Source: Pseudomonas graminis
Lineage (GTDB): Bacteria > Pseudomonadota > Gammaproteobacteria > Pseudomonadales > Pseudomonadaceae
Direction of reading: 5' to 3'
Assembly: GCF_900111735.1 (NCBI RefSeq)
Contig: NZ_FOHW01000018.1
Coordinates: 1 to 64,000, forward strand
DNA length: 64,000 bases
The notes under the pieces were generated by a model. It did not search any database. It was not told where the DNA came from and saw nothing but the letters and a program-made list of their open reading frames with translations. Every line of letters begins with the position of its first letter. Position 1 is the first letter of the stretch. A program made the position numbers and the translations under genes. This document shows, in pieces, positions 20,432 through 28,350 of this stretch.

Positions 20432-20962
20432 TCAGGCGACTGACGAGAGAGGCGGGGCGCGACTGCGAGCGTTGGGGAAGACGTTGCGATGAGCGTGGCC
20501 GAGTTGCGTGGCCTCGCTGTAGAAGTCGGCGGGTCTGGGCGGGACTGGGGCCAGGACGGCGACGGTTTTGGTCAGCGCCGGGCAACTGAACAGCAGTGTG
20601 CAATACCCGCACTTGGCCCAGATGACATGATCGACGCCCGCATCTTGCCCGGCCTTGGCATGGCCGCTGTGCTCGTCCGCGCCCATGTCCATCGACGCCG
20701 ACATGTCCATTTCGCCGTGCATCGACATCGACATCGACATGGATGTCGGCGCAGGCATTGCCATGCCGCTGTGATGCTCCATCGGCATGGATTGCGAAAT
20801 CAGCGGGCCGATGAAAATCATCAGCATGGCGAACAGGCTCAGCCACGCACCCTGCGAGTGACGAGGGGCGTGGGCTGATCGGGCGCGGTTCGCGGGCGGA
20901 CGGTTCAAGGGGGCGGCGTCGGGATTCGGCAGGTCAGTGGGCGTGGGCCGGGGCGGCAGCAT
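20432..20962 (-). CDS. DUF2946 family protein with Met/His-rich segment
   Basis: A 176-residue DUF2946 protein. A cytoplasmic Pro/Arg-rich N-terminus is followed by one membrane helix (LSLFAMLMIFIGPLISQ). Next comes a striking Met/His-rich stretch (EHHSGMAMPAPTSMSMSM, then MHGEMDMSASMDMG), and then a conserved CGYCTLLFSCP Cys motif. Such Met-rich sequences bind Cu(I) in periplasmic copper proteins. The frame overlaps the preceding PCuAC gene by 29 bases, so coupling is likely, but the true start could be slightly further in. Copper chaperoning is inferred from composition and neighbours. Confidence 0.75.
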   Translation of the reverse strand: MLPPRPTPTDLPNPDAAPLNRPPANRARSAHAPRHSQGAWLSLFAMLMIFIGPLISQSMPMEHHSGMAMPAPTSMSMSMSMHGEMDMSASMDMGADEHSGHAKAGQDAGVDHVIWAKCGYCTLLFSCPALTKTVAVLAPVPPRPADFYSEATQLGHAHRNVFPNARSRAPPLSSVA

Positions 20963-21410
20963 CGGGTGGCTGTTTCAATACCATCACCTCAACTGTCAGG
21001 TCTCCCGCTTTCTCAAAGTGCAGTGTGAGGGGAAAGGTCTGGCCGTCGATGAGTCGGGCACGGTCTTTCAGATCCAGCAACATCACGTGATAGGCCATGG
21101 GCGCGAAGGTCACAGTGCCGCCGGCAGGGATAGCCACCGTCTCGACGTGCTGCATTTTCATCAGGCCGTCCTTGCTGATGTGTTCATGCAACTGGGCGGC
21201 ACCGGCGATGGGGCTGTCGACCGCGTTCAGCCTATCGCTCTCAGAGCCTCTGTTGTTGATCACAAAATAGCCAGCGACGGTGGGCGCGTTGGGCGGCAGT
21301 GCCATGGACCATGGCTGCGCGACGGTCAGTTGGCCCTTGGTGTAATCCTGGGCTTCGACGAAACCCGCTGGCAGCGCAAGGGCAATCAGCAGGAGGATTT
21401 TGTTCAGCAT
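20934..21410 (-). CDS. Periplasmic copper chaperone PCu(A)C
   Basis: A 158-residue protein with a signal peptide (MLNKILLLIALALPAGFVEA). It carries the PCuAC pattern of copper ligands: HEHISKDGLMKMQHV followed, after about 20 residues, by MAYHVMLLDL. The His-rich tail (PAHAH) may add affinity. The family carries Cu(I) in the periplasm, for example to the CuA centre of cytochrome oxidase. I set the start at the ATG before the signal peptide; another ATG 21 bases upstream has no better ribosome site. It sits between two DUF2946 genes. Confidence 0.87.
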   Translation of the reverse strand: MLNKILLLIALALPAGFVEAQDYTKGQLTVAQPWSMALPPNAPTVAGYFVINNRGSESDRLNAVDSPIAGAAQLHEHISKDGLMKMQHVETVAIPAGGTVTFAPMAYHVMLLDLKDRARLIDGQTFPLTLHFEKAGDLTVEVMVLKQPPDAAAPAHAH

Positions 21411-21459
21411 CAACGCAGGTCCCTGGTTCATTGAGGTAGGCGACGGCACGATCTGTAAA

Positions 21460-21885
21460 TCAGACCCTGGGTGATACGTGCGGGTTACGCTCAGGCCATT
21501 GCTGACGGGGCGGCGCGCGAAGCACCAATACCGCGACAGGGAAACGCACCGGTTCGACAAGGGCGAACAAGCCAAAGCTGATGCTGGTCGGCACTGCAAC
21601 CAGTGGCATTGCGTTTGTGCAACAAGCGCAGTGCTGCATGAACGCGATGTCAGGGTGGTAGGGCGATTGTTTATCGATGACTTCAACGGGCGTCTTGGCC
21701 AGTCGTGACGTAGCACCAGTGCAGCCGCTTCCCCACACCAGCCGCTCACCTTCGGGGCGTGGCATGGTCGGTGTCATCGGCATTGCCAACACCCCGAACA
21801 ACAGTGCGAAACACGCCACCCAGGCGAACGCCCGTCGCCGCTTCTGCGTGATGATTTGATCTTGTTGTTTTTTCATGTCGGCCAT
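21460..21885 (-). CDS. DUF2946 family protein
   Basis: A 141-residue DUF2946 protein. A basic N-terminus (ITQKRRRAF) is followed by one membrane helix (AWVACFALLFGVLAMPM), then a periplasmic part with the Cys pattern MQHCACCTNAM and a second hydrophobic stretch. It is the first gene of the copper cluster and is 49 bases from the PCuAC gene. Role unknown; a metal-binding periplasmic or inner-membrane factor is the best guess. MADMKK and MKK starts are both possible; the first has AGG upstream. Confidence 0.75.
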   Translation of the reverse strand: MADMKKQQDQIITQKRRRAFAWVACFALLFGVLAMPMTPTMPRPEGERLVWGSGCTGATSRLAKTPVEVIDKQSPYHPDIAFMQHCACCTNAMPLVAVPTSISFGLFALVEPVRFPVAVLVLRAPPRQQWPERNPHVSPRV

Positions 21886-21909
21886 TTAGCCTGATCGGCC
21901 GCCAGATGT

Positions 21910-21948
21910 AAAAAGCCCGCCCGCGACGTTATGTCGCGGGGCGGGTTT
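21910..21948 (-). terminator. Intrinsic terminator after the orphan antitoxin gene
   Basis: On the minus strand a GC-rich stem CCCGCCCCGCGACA / TGTCGCGGGCGGG-type hairpin (loop about TAACG) is followed by CTTTTT. It lies just past the stop of the HI1420-like gene and should insulate it from the copper cluster that starts at 21885. Confidence 0.85.
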
Positions 21949-21973
21949 GGTTCAGGAGGGGTTCAGCAGCGGG

Positions 21974-22264
21974 TCATGCGGTGGAAGCGTGGAGCTTCAG
22001 GCCCAGGGCTTTGATGACCTTCATGATGGTGGCGAATTCGGGGTTGCCGTTTGTGCTCAGCGCTTTGTACAGGCTCTCTCTACCCAGCCCAGTATCACGT
22101 GCGATCTGAGACATGCGATAAGCCCGCGCGATGTTGCCCAGAGCTTTGCGTATGAGCACACCATCGCCATTGTCTTCTTCAAGGCACGCGTCCAGATAGC
22201 CTGCCATGTCTTCGGGTGTTTCCAGATATTCCGCTGCGTCGAACGGTTTGAACTCTTCTTTCAT
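21974..22264 (-). CDS. HI1420-type addiction-module antidote protein (orphan)
   Basis: A 96-residue helix-turn-helix protein of the TIGR02684/HI1420 antidote family. An N-terminal acidic FKPFDAAEYLETPEDMAGYL is followed by IARDTGLGRESLYKALSTNGNP (HTH) and FATIMKVIKALGLKL. In this family a RelE/HigB-like toxin gene normally lies just upstream. Here the 140 bases before it hold no recognisable toxin, so it looks like an orphan antitoxin or a stand-alone regulator. Two ATGs abut at the start; the second is 7 bases from GAGGG and is preferred. Confidence 0.82.
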   Translation of the reverse strand: MKEEFKPFDAAEYLETPEDMAGYLDACLEEDNGDGVLIRKALGNIARAYRMSQIARDTGLGRESLYKALSTNGNPEFATIMKVIKALGLKLHASTA

Positions 22265-22405
22265 CATTGTTCCCTCGCCGTGAGGCGTTCCGCAAAAACA
22301 CGGGAAGGTATACCGGAGAGCACATTTCCGATGTCAGTCAAGTCAGACGGTGAAGTCGGACCGATCCGCAAACCCAGACGATTTTCACGGCATTTTCGGC
22401 CTGCG

Positions 22406-23143
22406 TCAGCCAGTGTCCCGCAACGCCTCCAGCACCTCGCCCACACTCCAGAATGCCCGATCCACTTCCGGCAGCACCGGCCGCTTCAACACCAGCACCG
22501 GTACCCCGCGCTCCCTCGCCACTTCCAGCTTCGGCTCGGTCGCGGTGCTGCCGCTGTTCTTGCTGATGAGGACGTCGATGTTGCGAGTCTCGAACAGCTC
22601 GCGCTCATCCTCCAGCAGGAAAGGGCCGCGCGCGCCGATCACTTCACACCGTTCGTTGCCGGGGTAGACGTCCAGGGCACGCAGCGTCCAGAACTGATGG
22701 ACGGGAATCTCGTGCAGATGCTGCAAAGGTTCGCGGCCCAAGGTGAACAGGGGGCGGCGAAAAGGGGCGAGGGCGGCGATCAGTTCGGCCCAGTCCGCAA
22801 CTTCGCGCCAGTCATCGTCCGGACCTGCCTGCCACGCCGGTCGCCGCAACGCCCAGCAGGGGACGCCGGTCAGCTTTGACGCCGTGACCGCGTTCTGGCT
22901 CATTTGCGCAGCGTACGGGTGCGTCGCATCCAGGATCAGATCGATGCCTGTTTGCTGTACGAAGTTTGCCAAACCGTCAGCGCCGCCGAACCCGCCCACA
23001 CGGACTTCGCAGCGCAGGTCGGTGGGCACGCGACCCACGCCGGCCAGGCTGTAAACGTGCTGAGGCCCCAGCGTGCGGGCGATCGCCAGTGCGTCGGTTA
23101 CGCCACCGAGCAGCAGCACGCGTTTCATGATCTGTGGTTTCAA
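22406..23143 (-). CDS. cobK: Precorrin-6A reductase CobK
   Basis: A 245-residue NADPH-dependent reductase that converts precorrin-6A to dihydro-precorrin-6B. Visible marks are the N-terminal [17 protein letters not shown] nucleotide loop, [13 protein letters not shown], and [18 protein letters not shown] near the C-terminus. A strong AGGAGG lies 6 bases before a TTG at 23143, whereas the first ATG (23128) is 21 bases from it and has no site of its own. I therefore prefer the TTG, which also overlaps the cbiD stop by 4 bases. Confidence 0.93.
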   Translation of the reverse strand: MKPQIMKRVLLLGGVTDALAIARTLGPQHVYSLAGVGRVPTDLRCEVRVGGFGGADGLANFVQQTGIDLILDATHPYAAQMSQNAVTASKLTGVPCWALRRPAWQAGPDDDWREVADWAELIAALAPFRRPLFTLGREPLQHLHEIPVHQFWTLRALDVYPGNERCEVIGARGPFLLEDERELFETRNIDVLISKNSGSTATEPKLEVARERGVPVLVLKRPVLPEVDRAFWSVGEVLEALRDTG

Positions 23144-24237
23144 GCAAACCCTCCTGCGTGCCCGACGATCCCGCCCTGTCGGTCGATGGCAAAAACCTCC
23201 ACCTCAACTTGCGCCGGCACCACGCTGCGGGCGAAATTCAGCGCGTGCTGACACACCGCATCACCTAGCGCGATGCCGACGGCCGAGGCCATGGCCAGCG
23301 CTTGCTGACTGGTGTTGGCTTGGCGAATGTTTTGCTGCAGCTCGGCGTTAGCGCCCACGTCGGCAGCCCATCGCGCGAGCTGAACCAGATCGATACTGGA
23401 GTGGCGGCTGTGCAGGTCCATGTGGCCGGCCGCCAGCTTGCTGATCTTGCCGAAGCCGCCGCAGACACTGAGCCGCTCGATCGGGGTTTTGCGCATGTGC
23501 TTGAGGACGGCGCCGACAAAGTCGCCCATCTCGATCAGCGCGATGTCCGGGATCTGATACACCCGACGCATCGTGTCTTCGCTGGCGTTGCCGGTGCAGG
23601 CGGCGATGTGCTGGTAACCGTTGGTGCGGGCGACGTCGATGCCTTGGTGGATCGACGCAATATACGCCGCGCAGGAAAAGGGCCGGACGATGCCGCTGGT
23701 GCCCAGAATCGACAGCCCGCCAAGAATCCCCAGCCTCGGATTCATGGTTTTCAGCGCCAGCTCGCTGCCGTTTTCGACGCAGACCGTCACTTCAAATCCG
23801 CCGTCGTAGGCGACGTCCTGCGCCAGTTGCGTGAGGTGTTCAGCCATCATCCTGCGCGGCACCGGATTGATCGCCGGCTCGCCAACCCCTAGCACCAGAC
23901 CCGGTCGGGTGACGGTACCGACGCCTTCGCCCGCCACAAACCGCACGCCGGGCTCAGGGATCAGCCTGACCTGGGCAGACACCAGCGCGCCGTGGGTCAC
24001 GTCCGGATCATCCCCGGCATCCTTGAGCGTGCCGGCCTCGGCGCCGTCCGCGATCAGGCGGCAGAACTCCAGGCGCATCTGCACTGACTTGCCCTTGGGC
24101 AATGTGATGTCGATGGCATCGTTGGTTTCGCCGGCCAGCAACAGGCGCGCAGCGGCGAGTGACGTCGCCGTGGCGCAGCTGCCGGTGGTCAAGCCGCTGC
24201 GCAGTGGAGCGGGTTGTTCGGCGGTTTCGTCGCGCAT
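23140..24237 (-). CDS. cbiD: Cobalt-precorrin-5B C1-methyltransferase CbiD
   Basis: A 365-residue CbiD protein: [21 protein letters not shown] near the N-terminus, [36 protein letters not shown], and a C-terminal [19 protein letters not shown]. CbiD installs the C1 methyl group and releases the C20-derived fragment in the anaerobic-style branch. Here it stands in for CobF within an otherwise aerobic-type set, as in other pseudomonads. The ATG at 24237 shares one base with the cobL stop (TGATG). Confidence 0.94.
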   Translation of the reverse strand: MRDETAEQPAPLRSGLTTGSCATATSLAAARLLLAGETNDAIDITLPKGKSVQMRLEFCRLIADGAEAGTLKDAGDDPDVTHGALVSAQVRLIPEPGVRFVAGEGVGTVTRPGLVLGVGEPAINPVPRRMMAEHLTQLAQDVAYDGGFEVTVCVENGSELALKTMNPRLGILGGLSILGTSGIVRPFSCAAYIASIHQGIDVARTNGYQHIAACTGNASEDTMRRVYQIPDIALIEMGDFVGAVLKHMRKTPIERLSVCGGFGKISKLAAGHMDLHSRHSSIDLVQLARWAADVGANAELQQNIRQANTSQQALAMASAVGIALGDAVCQHALNFARSVVPAQVEVEVFAIDRQGGIVGHAGGFA

Positions 24238-25439
24238 CAAGGTTTGATCGCTTCGAGCAGGGTGATCGGCAGCGCCTGACGCCAGGTGTCGAACTCGCCC
24301 AGTGGTTTGGCGTGTGCCAGATGAATGCGGGTCAGTTCGCCGCCGTATTGCTCGCGCCAGTTCACCAGCATCGCTTCGCTCTGCAGCGTGACGGCGTTGG
24401 CGATCAGTCGGCCGCCCGAGCGCAGGTTTTGCCAGCAGGCGCGCAGCACACCTTCGCGGGTGACGCCGCCGCCGATGAAGATCGCGTCAGGTTGCTCAAG
24501 GCCCTCAAGCGCATCCGGCGCACGTCCGCGAATCAATTGCAGACCGGGCACACCCAAGGCATCGCGGTTGAATTCAATCAGGTGCTGCCGACCTTCATCG
24601 GCCTCGACCGCGATGGCGCGGCAGGTCGGGTGCGCGCGCATCCACTCGATGCCGATGGAGCCGCAGCCTGCGCCCACGTCCCACAGCAATTCACCGGGAA
24701 CGGGCGCGAGACGGGCCAGCGTAATCGCGCGCACGTCGCGCTTGGTCAACTGACCGTCATGCCGAAACGCCTCGTCCGGCAGACCGCCCAGCGGCGAGAG
24801 GCGCAGTGCATCAGGCTGTGCGCGGCATTCGATGGCGACCAGGTTCAGCGCAGCGATGTCGGTGGCATTCCACTCGCCGGCGGTGCCTTCGATCTGTCGC
24901 TCGGCGCTGCCGCCCAAGTGTTCGAGGACGATCATGAGGCTGGGGCCGAACCCGCGTTCGCGGAGCTGTGCCGCGATGGCCGCCGGGCTGGAACCGTCAT
25001 TGCTCAGCACCAGCAGGCGCAGGCCGTGTTGCACGTGGGCATTTAATGCAGCAACCGGACGGGCGACGACCGACAGCGTGACCACGTCTTGCAACGCCCA
25101 ACCCAGACGGGCCGCCGCCAGCGAATAAGAAGACGGCGCGGGAATCACCCGCATCTCACCGATAGAGACCTGTTTCGACAGGCTCGCGCCGACGCCGAAC
25201 AGCATGGGGTCGCCGCTGGCGAGTACGCAGACCGGGGCGCCGCGTTGCTCCAGCACCGGGCTCAGGGAAAACGGGCTCGGCCACTGGCGCTGCTCCGCCT
25301 GAATGCACGGCGGCAGCAAGGCCAGCTGCCGCGGGCCGCCGAACACCTGCCGCGCTTGCAGCAGCGCGTGCCGAGCGTTTCGGCCCAGGCCTTTATAGCC
25401 GTCCTCACCGATTCCCACGACTGTCAGCCACGGTGACAT
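24237..25439 (-). CDS. cobL: Precorrin-6Y C5,15-methyltransferase (decarboxylating) CobL
   Basis: A 400-residue bifunctional enzyme. The N-terminal CbiE half has the corrin methyltransferase fold ([27 protein letters not shown]). The C-terminal CbiT half is a SAM methyltransferase/decarboxylase ([32 protein letters not shown]). It methylates C5 and C15 and decarboxylates the C12 acetate. It is the first gene of the minus-strand cobL-cbiD-cobK unit and is divergent from cobG across 208 bases. Confidence 0.95.
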   Translation of the reverse strand: MSPWLTVVGIGEDGYKGLGRNARHALLQARQVFGGPRQLALLPPCIQAEQRQWPSPFSLSPVLEQRGAPVCVLASGDPMLFGVGASLSKQVSIGEMRVIPAPSSYSLAAARLGWALQDVVTLSVVARPVAALNAHVQHGLRLLVLSNDGSSPAAIAAQLRERGFGPSLMIVLEHLGGSAERQIEGTAGEWNATDIAALNLVAIECRAQPDALRLSPLGGLPDEAFRHDGQLTKRDVRAITLARLAPVPGELLWDVGAGCGSIGIEWMRAHPTCRAIAVEADEGRQHLIEFNRDALGVPGLQLIRGRAPDALEGLEQPDAIFIGGGVTREGVLRACWQNLRSGGRLIANAVTLQSEAMLVNWREQYGGELTRIHLAHAKPLGEFDTWRQALPITLLEAIKP

Positions 25440-25560
25440 GAATTGCCCTCAACCCGATTGCGTGCAACAGGCCCGCCCGCTCGGCCTGTGAAAGTGGCCG
25501 GCATGATACCGCGCCAGCGGGCCCGGTTCGTATGGGTTTGTGAATCCGACAGAGCGTCTT

Positions 25561-25589
25561 TTCATGGCAACGGCCAAAGCAGGCATAAT
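25561..25589 (+). promoter_or_regulatory. Possible sigma-70 promoter for cobGHIJ
   Basis: A CATAAT -10 (25584-25589) lies 17 bases from TTCATG (25561-25566), about 60 bases ahead of cobG. The -10 is good and the -35 weak (3 of 6). I found no cobalamin riboswitch B12-box in this divergent spacer. Confidence 0.35.
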
Positions 25590-25647
25590 ACGGCCCCTGT
25601 AACTTTTCGTTTCTCTACGCGTCCGCCCGTTCGCACCAGGTGATCCA

Positions 25648-27000
25648 TTGACCGAGCCGTTGTCCGCTCGCCCATCCGCTACGCCCATTCGCCCCTCGGC
25701 TTGTCCGGGGTTGTTGCGTATCGTCCCGGCGCTGGACGGCGGCATCTGCCGGATCAAACTGCCGGGCGGGGTGCTTTCCGCGGATCAGGCGCTTGCCGTG
25801 GCAGACGCCGCAGAGCGGTTCGCCGGTGGTGTGATCGAGGCGACCAATCGCGGCAATCTGCAGATTCGCGGGATTGGCACTAACCATGACGGGCTGATTG
25901 CGAGCCTGCTTGATGCCGGTCTGGGGCCGAGCAACCCGGCCAGCGACGACGTACGCAACCTGATGCTCAGCCCGACCGCAGGCCTGGATCCGCAGCAGTT
26001 GCTGGACGTGCGTCCGCTGGCCGGGCAGATCCTGCACTCTCTCGAGCACCACCCGCGTTTCCACGAGCTATCACCCAAATTCGCCCTGTCGCTGGACGGC
26101 GGCGAGGGACTGGCGATGCTTGAGCATCCCCATGATCTCTGGCTGTCTGCAGTGCAGGTCGATGGCCGGACGCTGTTGGGTTTCGGGCTGGCGGGCTGTT
26201 CGGCCACTGATTCGCCAGTGGCAGCCGTAGTACCGGAAACCGCGCACGCACTGGTCGTTGCGGTGCTGGAAACCTTCCTCGACCTCGCTCGCCCCGATCA
26301 GGCGCGCATGCGTGATCTGCTGAAAGAAATGCCAGTCACCCGTTTCATCGAACACGTCGCCGCGCGTTTGCCGCAGCAACTGGTGGTTGATCAAAAAGTA
26401 ACCGACTGGCGGCGCGCGCCGATCCGGCCCTTTGCGCACATCGGCACGTACTCGCAAAGAACAGCCGGCGTTGTGGCCGTGGGCGCAGGCGTGCCGTTGG
26501 GGCGGTTGCGGCCGTCCATGTTCCGTGACGCCGCCCGATTGGCCACTGCGTTCGGCGACAGCCAGTTGTGCATGACGCCGTGGCAAAGCCTGATGCTGCG
26601 CAATGTCCCGGCGGAAAATTCAGCACCGGTGCTGGATGGCTTGGGTCAGGCAGGTTTGCTCGTCGATGCCGCTCAGTCGCTGTCGAAAATCGTGGCCTGC
26701 ACCGGCTCCGCGGCCTGCGCAAAAGGCTTGGCCGACACCAAGGCCGACGGGCTGCGTCTGGCCGCATTGCTGCAAGAAAACGGCATCAGCCGCGCGGTGC
26801 ACCTGTCCGGCTGCACGCGCTCATGCGCCGCTGCGCACGTGATGCCGGTGACCCTGCTGGCAGGGTCGCCTGGTCGTTACGACCTTTATTTTCGTCATGC
26901 AGACATGTCCGGATTCGGCGATCTGCACGCACGTGACCTCACTATTGAAGCAGTCGGCGCGTTGTTGACCGCCGACTCACGGAGCAACACCCATGATTGA
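25648..27000 (+). CDS. cobG: Precorrin-3B synthase CobG
   Basis: A 450-residue enzyme of the sulfite/nitrite reductase superfamily that hydroxylates precorrin-3A at C20 using O2, the ring-contraction step of the aerobic route. Iron-sulfur Cys residues are visible in ACTGSAACAKG and LSGCTRSCAAAH (about residues 350-395). Two ferredoxin-like halves each contain an ATNRGNLQIRG or MTPWQSLMLRN type strand. The start is TTG, with AGGTGA 5 bases upstream. It overlaps cobH by 8 bases. Confidence 0.93.
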   Translation: MTEPLSARPSATPIRPSACPGLLRIVPALDGGICRIKLPGGVLSADQALAVADAAERFAGGVIEATNRGNLQIRGIGTNHDGLIASLLDAGLGPSNPASDDVRNLMLSPTAGLDPQQLLDVRPLAGQILHSLEHHPRFHELSPKFALSLDGGEGLAMLEHPHDLWLSAVQVDGRTLLGFGLAGCSATDSPVAAVVPETAHALVVAVLETFLDLARPDQARMRDLLKEMPVTRFIEHVAARLPQQLVVDQKVTDWRRAPIRPFAHIGTYSQRTAGVVAVGAGVPLGRLRPSMFRDAARLATAFGDSQLCMTPWQSLMLRNVPAENSAPVLDGLGQAGLLVDAAQSLSKIVACTGSAACAKGLADTKADGLRLAALLQENGISRAVHLSGCTRSCAAAHVMPVTLLAGSPGRYDLYFRHADMSGFGDLHARDLTIEAVGALLTADSRSNTHD

Positions 27001-27619
27001 TTACATCCGCGACGGCCAGGAGATCTACCGTAACTCCTTCGCGATCATTCGTGCCGAAGCCCGGCTCGATTCCATCCCGGCCGACCTGGAAAAACTCGCC
27101 GTACGGGTGATTCATGCCTGCGGCATGGTTGATGCGGTCGAAGGCCTGCGCTTCTCGCCGGGCGCAGGCACGGCAGGTCGCCGCGCACTGGCCGCCGGCG
27201 CGCCGATCCTGTGTGACGCACACATGGTCGCCGAAGGGGTAACGCGCACGCGCCTGCCCGCCAATAATCAGGTGATCTGCACCCTGAAGAACGAGCGTGT
27301 GCCCGAGATGGCGCGGGAGCTGGGCAACACCCGCTCGGCTGCAGCGCTGGAGCTGTGGCGCCCGCATCTGGAAGGGGCAATTGTGGTGATCGGCAACGCA
27401 CCGACCGCGCTGTTCTATCTGCTGGAAATGCTCGATGCCGGCGCGCCGAAACCTGCGCTGATCCTGGGTTTTCCGGTGGGCTTCGTCGGCGCCGCTGAAT
27501 CCAAGGACATGCTGGCTGCCGACAGTCGCGGCGTGCCTTACGTGATCATGCAGGGCCGCCGTGGCGGCAGCGCCATGGCGGCGGCGGCGGTCAACTCACT
27601 CGCCACGGAGATCGAATGA
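26993..27619 (+). CDS. cobH: Precorrin-8X methylmutase CobH
   Basis: A 208-residue enzyme that moves the methyl group from C11 to C12 to yield hydrogenobyrinate. The active-site His is in the conserved [15 protein letters not shown] segment (about residue 39). [14 protein letters not shown] and [13 protein letters not shown] are family marks. It overlaps cobG by 8 bases and cobI by 4, so translation is tightly coupled. Confidence 0.96.
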   Translation: MIDYIRDGQEIYRNSFAIIRAEARLDSIPADLEKLAVRVIHACGMVDAVEGLRFSPGAGTAGRRALAAGAPILCDAHMVAEGVTRTRLPANNQVICTLKNERVPEMARELGNTRSAAALELWRPHLEGAIVVIGNAPTALFYLLEMLDAGAPKPALILGFPVGFVGAAESKDMLAADSRGVPYVIMQGRRGGSAMAAAAVNSLATEIE

Positions 27620-28350
27620 TGGCACCACGCGGTCGACTGATTGGCCTGGGCGTGGGGCCGGGTGATCCGGAACTCATTACCGTCAAGGCGCTGCGCCTGT
27701 TGCGCGAGTCGCCGGTGGTCGCGTACTTCGTCGCCAAGGGCAAGAAGGGCAACGCGTTCGGCATCATCGAAGGGCATTTGCAGCAGGCGCAGACCCTCAT
27801 GCCACTGGTGTACCCGGTGACCACCGAGGCGCTGCCCTCTCACATGTCTTATGAGCAGGTGATCAGCGAGTTCTACGACCGCAGCAGCGCCGATCTGGCT
27901 GCGCACCTGGACGCCGGGCGTGACGTGGCGGTGATCTGCGAAGGCGACCCGATGTTCTATGGCTCTTACATGTACCTGCACGACCGTCTTGCCGATCGCT
28001 ACGAAGCGGAAGTGATTCCCGGTGTCTGCTCGATGCTCGGCGGCGCGTCGGTGCTGGGTGCACCGCTGGTGTACCGCAATCAGAGCCTGTCGGTGCTCTC
28101 TGGCGTGTTGTCCGCCGAAGAACTCAAACGCAAGCTTCAGGATGCCGACGCTGCGGTGATCATGAAGCTGGGGCGCAACCTCCCGAAAGTGCGTCAGGTG
28201 CTGGTGGAAACCGGTCTGGCTGAGCGCGCGCTGTACGTCGAGCGCGCGACCATGGCCAATCAGAAGATCGTGCCGCTGGCGGAGGTTGACCCGATGTCGT
28301 CGCCGTACTTCTCGCTGATCATTGTCCCCGGCGAACGGTGGCAAGGCTGA
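27616..28350 (+). CDS. cobI: Precorrin-2 C20-methyltransferase CobI
   Basis: A 244-residue SAM-dependent methyltransferase with the class III tetrapyrrole fold. The N-terminal P-loop-like [17 protein letters not shown], the [15 protein letters not shown] motif, and a C-terminal [14 protein letters not shown] are typical. It adds the C20 methyl that is later lost in ring contraction. It starts at the first of two adjacent ATGs, overlapping the cobH stop; GGAG lies 5 bases upstream. Confidence 0.95.
   Translation: MMAPRGRLIGLGVGPGDPELITVKALRLLRESPVVAYFVAKGKKGNAFGIIEGHLQQAQTLMPLVYPVTTEALPSHMSYEQVISEFYDRSSADLAAHLDAGRDVAVICEGDPMFYGSYMYLHDRLADRYEAEVIPGVCSMLGGASVLGAPLVYRNQSLSVLSGVLSAEELKRKLQDADAAVIMKLGRNLPKVRQVLVETGLAERALYVERATMANQKIVPLAEVDPMSSPYFSLIIVPGERWQG

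Noticed and set aside
22268..22446. A toxin gene upstream of the HI1420-like antitoxin
   Set aside because: The 60-codon frame ending at the antitoxin start overlaps cobK and lacks the toxin's conserved GxGxRxYF and GGDKxxQ segments. I could not support it even as a remnant.
25440..25647. A cobalamin riboswitch in the cobL-cobG divergent spacer
   Set aside because: No B12-box (GCCACTG context) or adenosylcobalamin fold elements are visible on either strand. GTGGCC and GCGCC pieces are not in the needed order.
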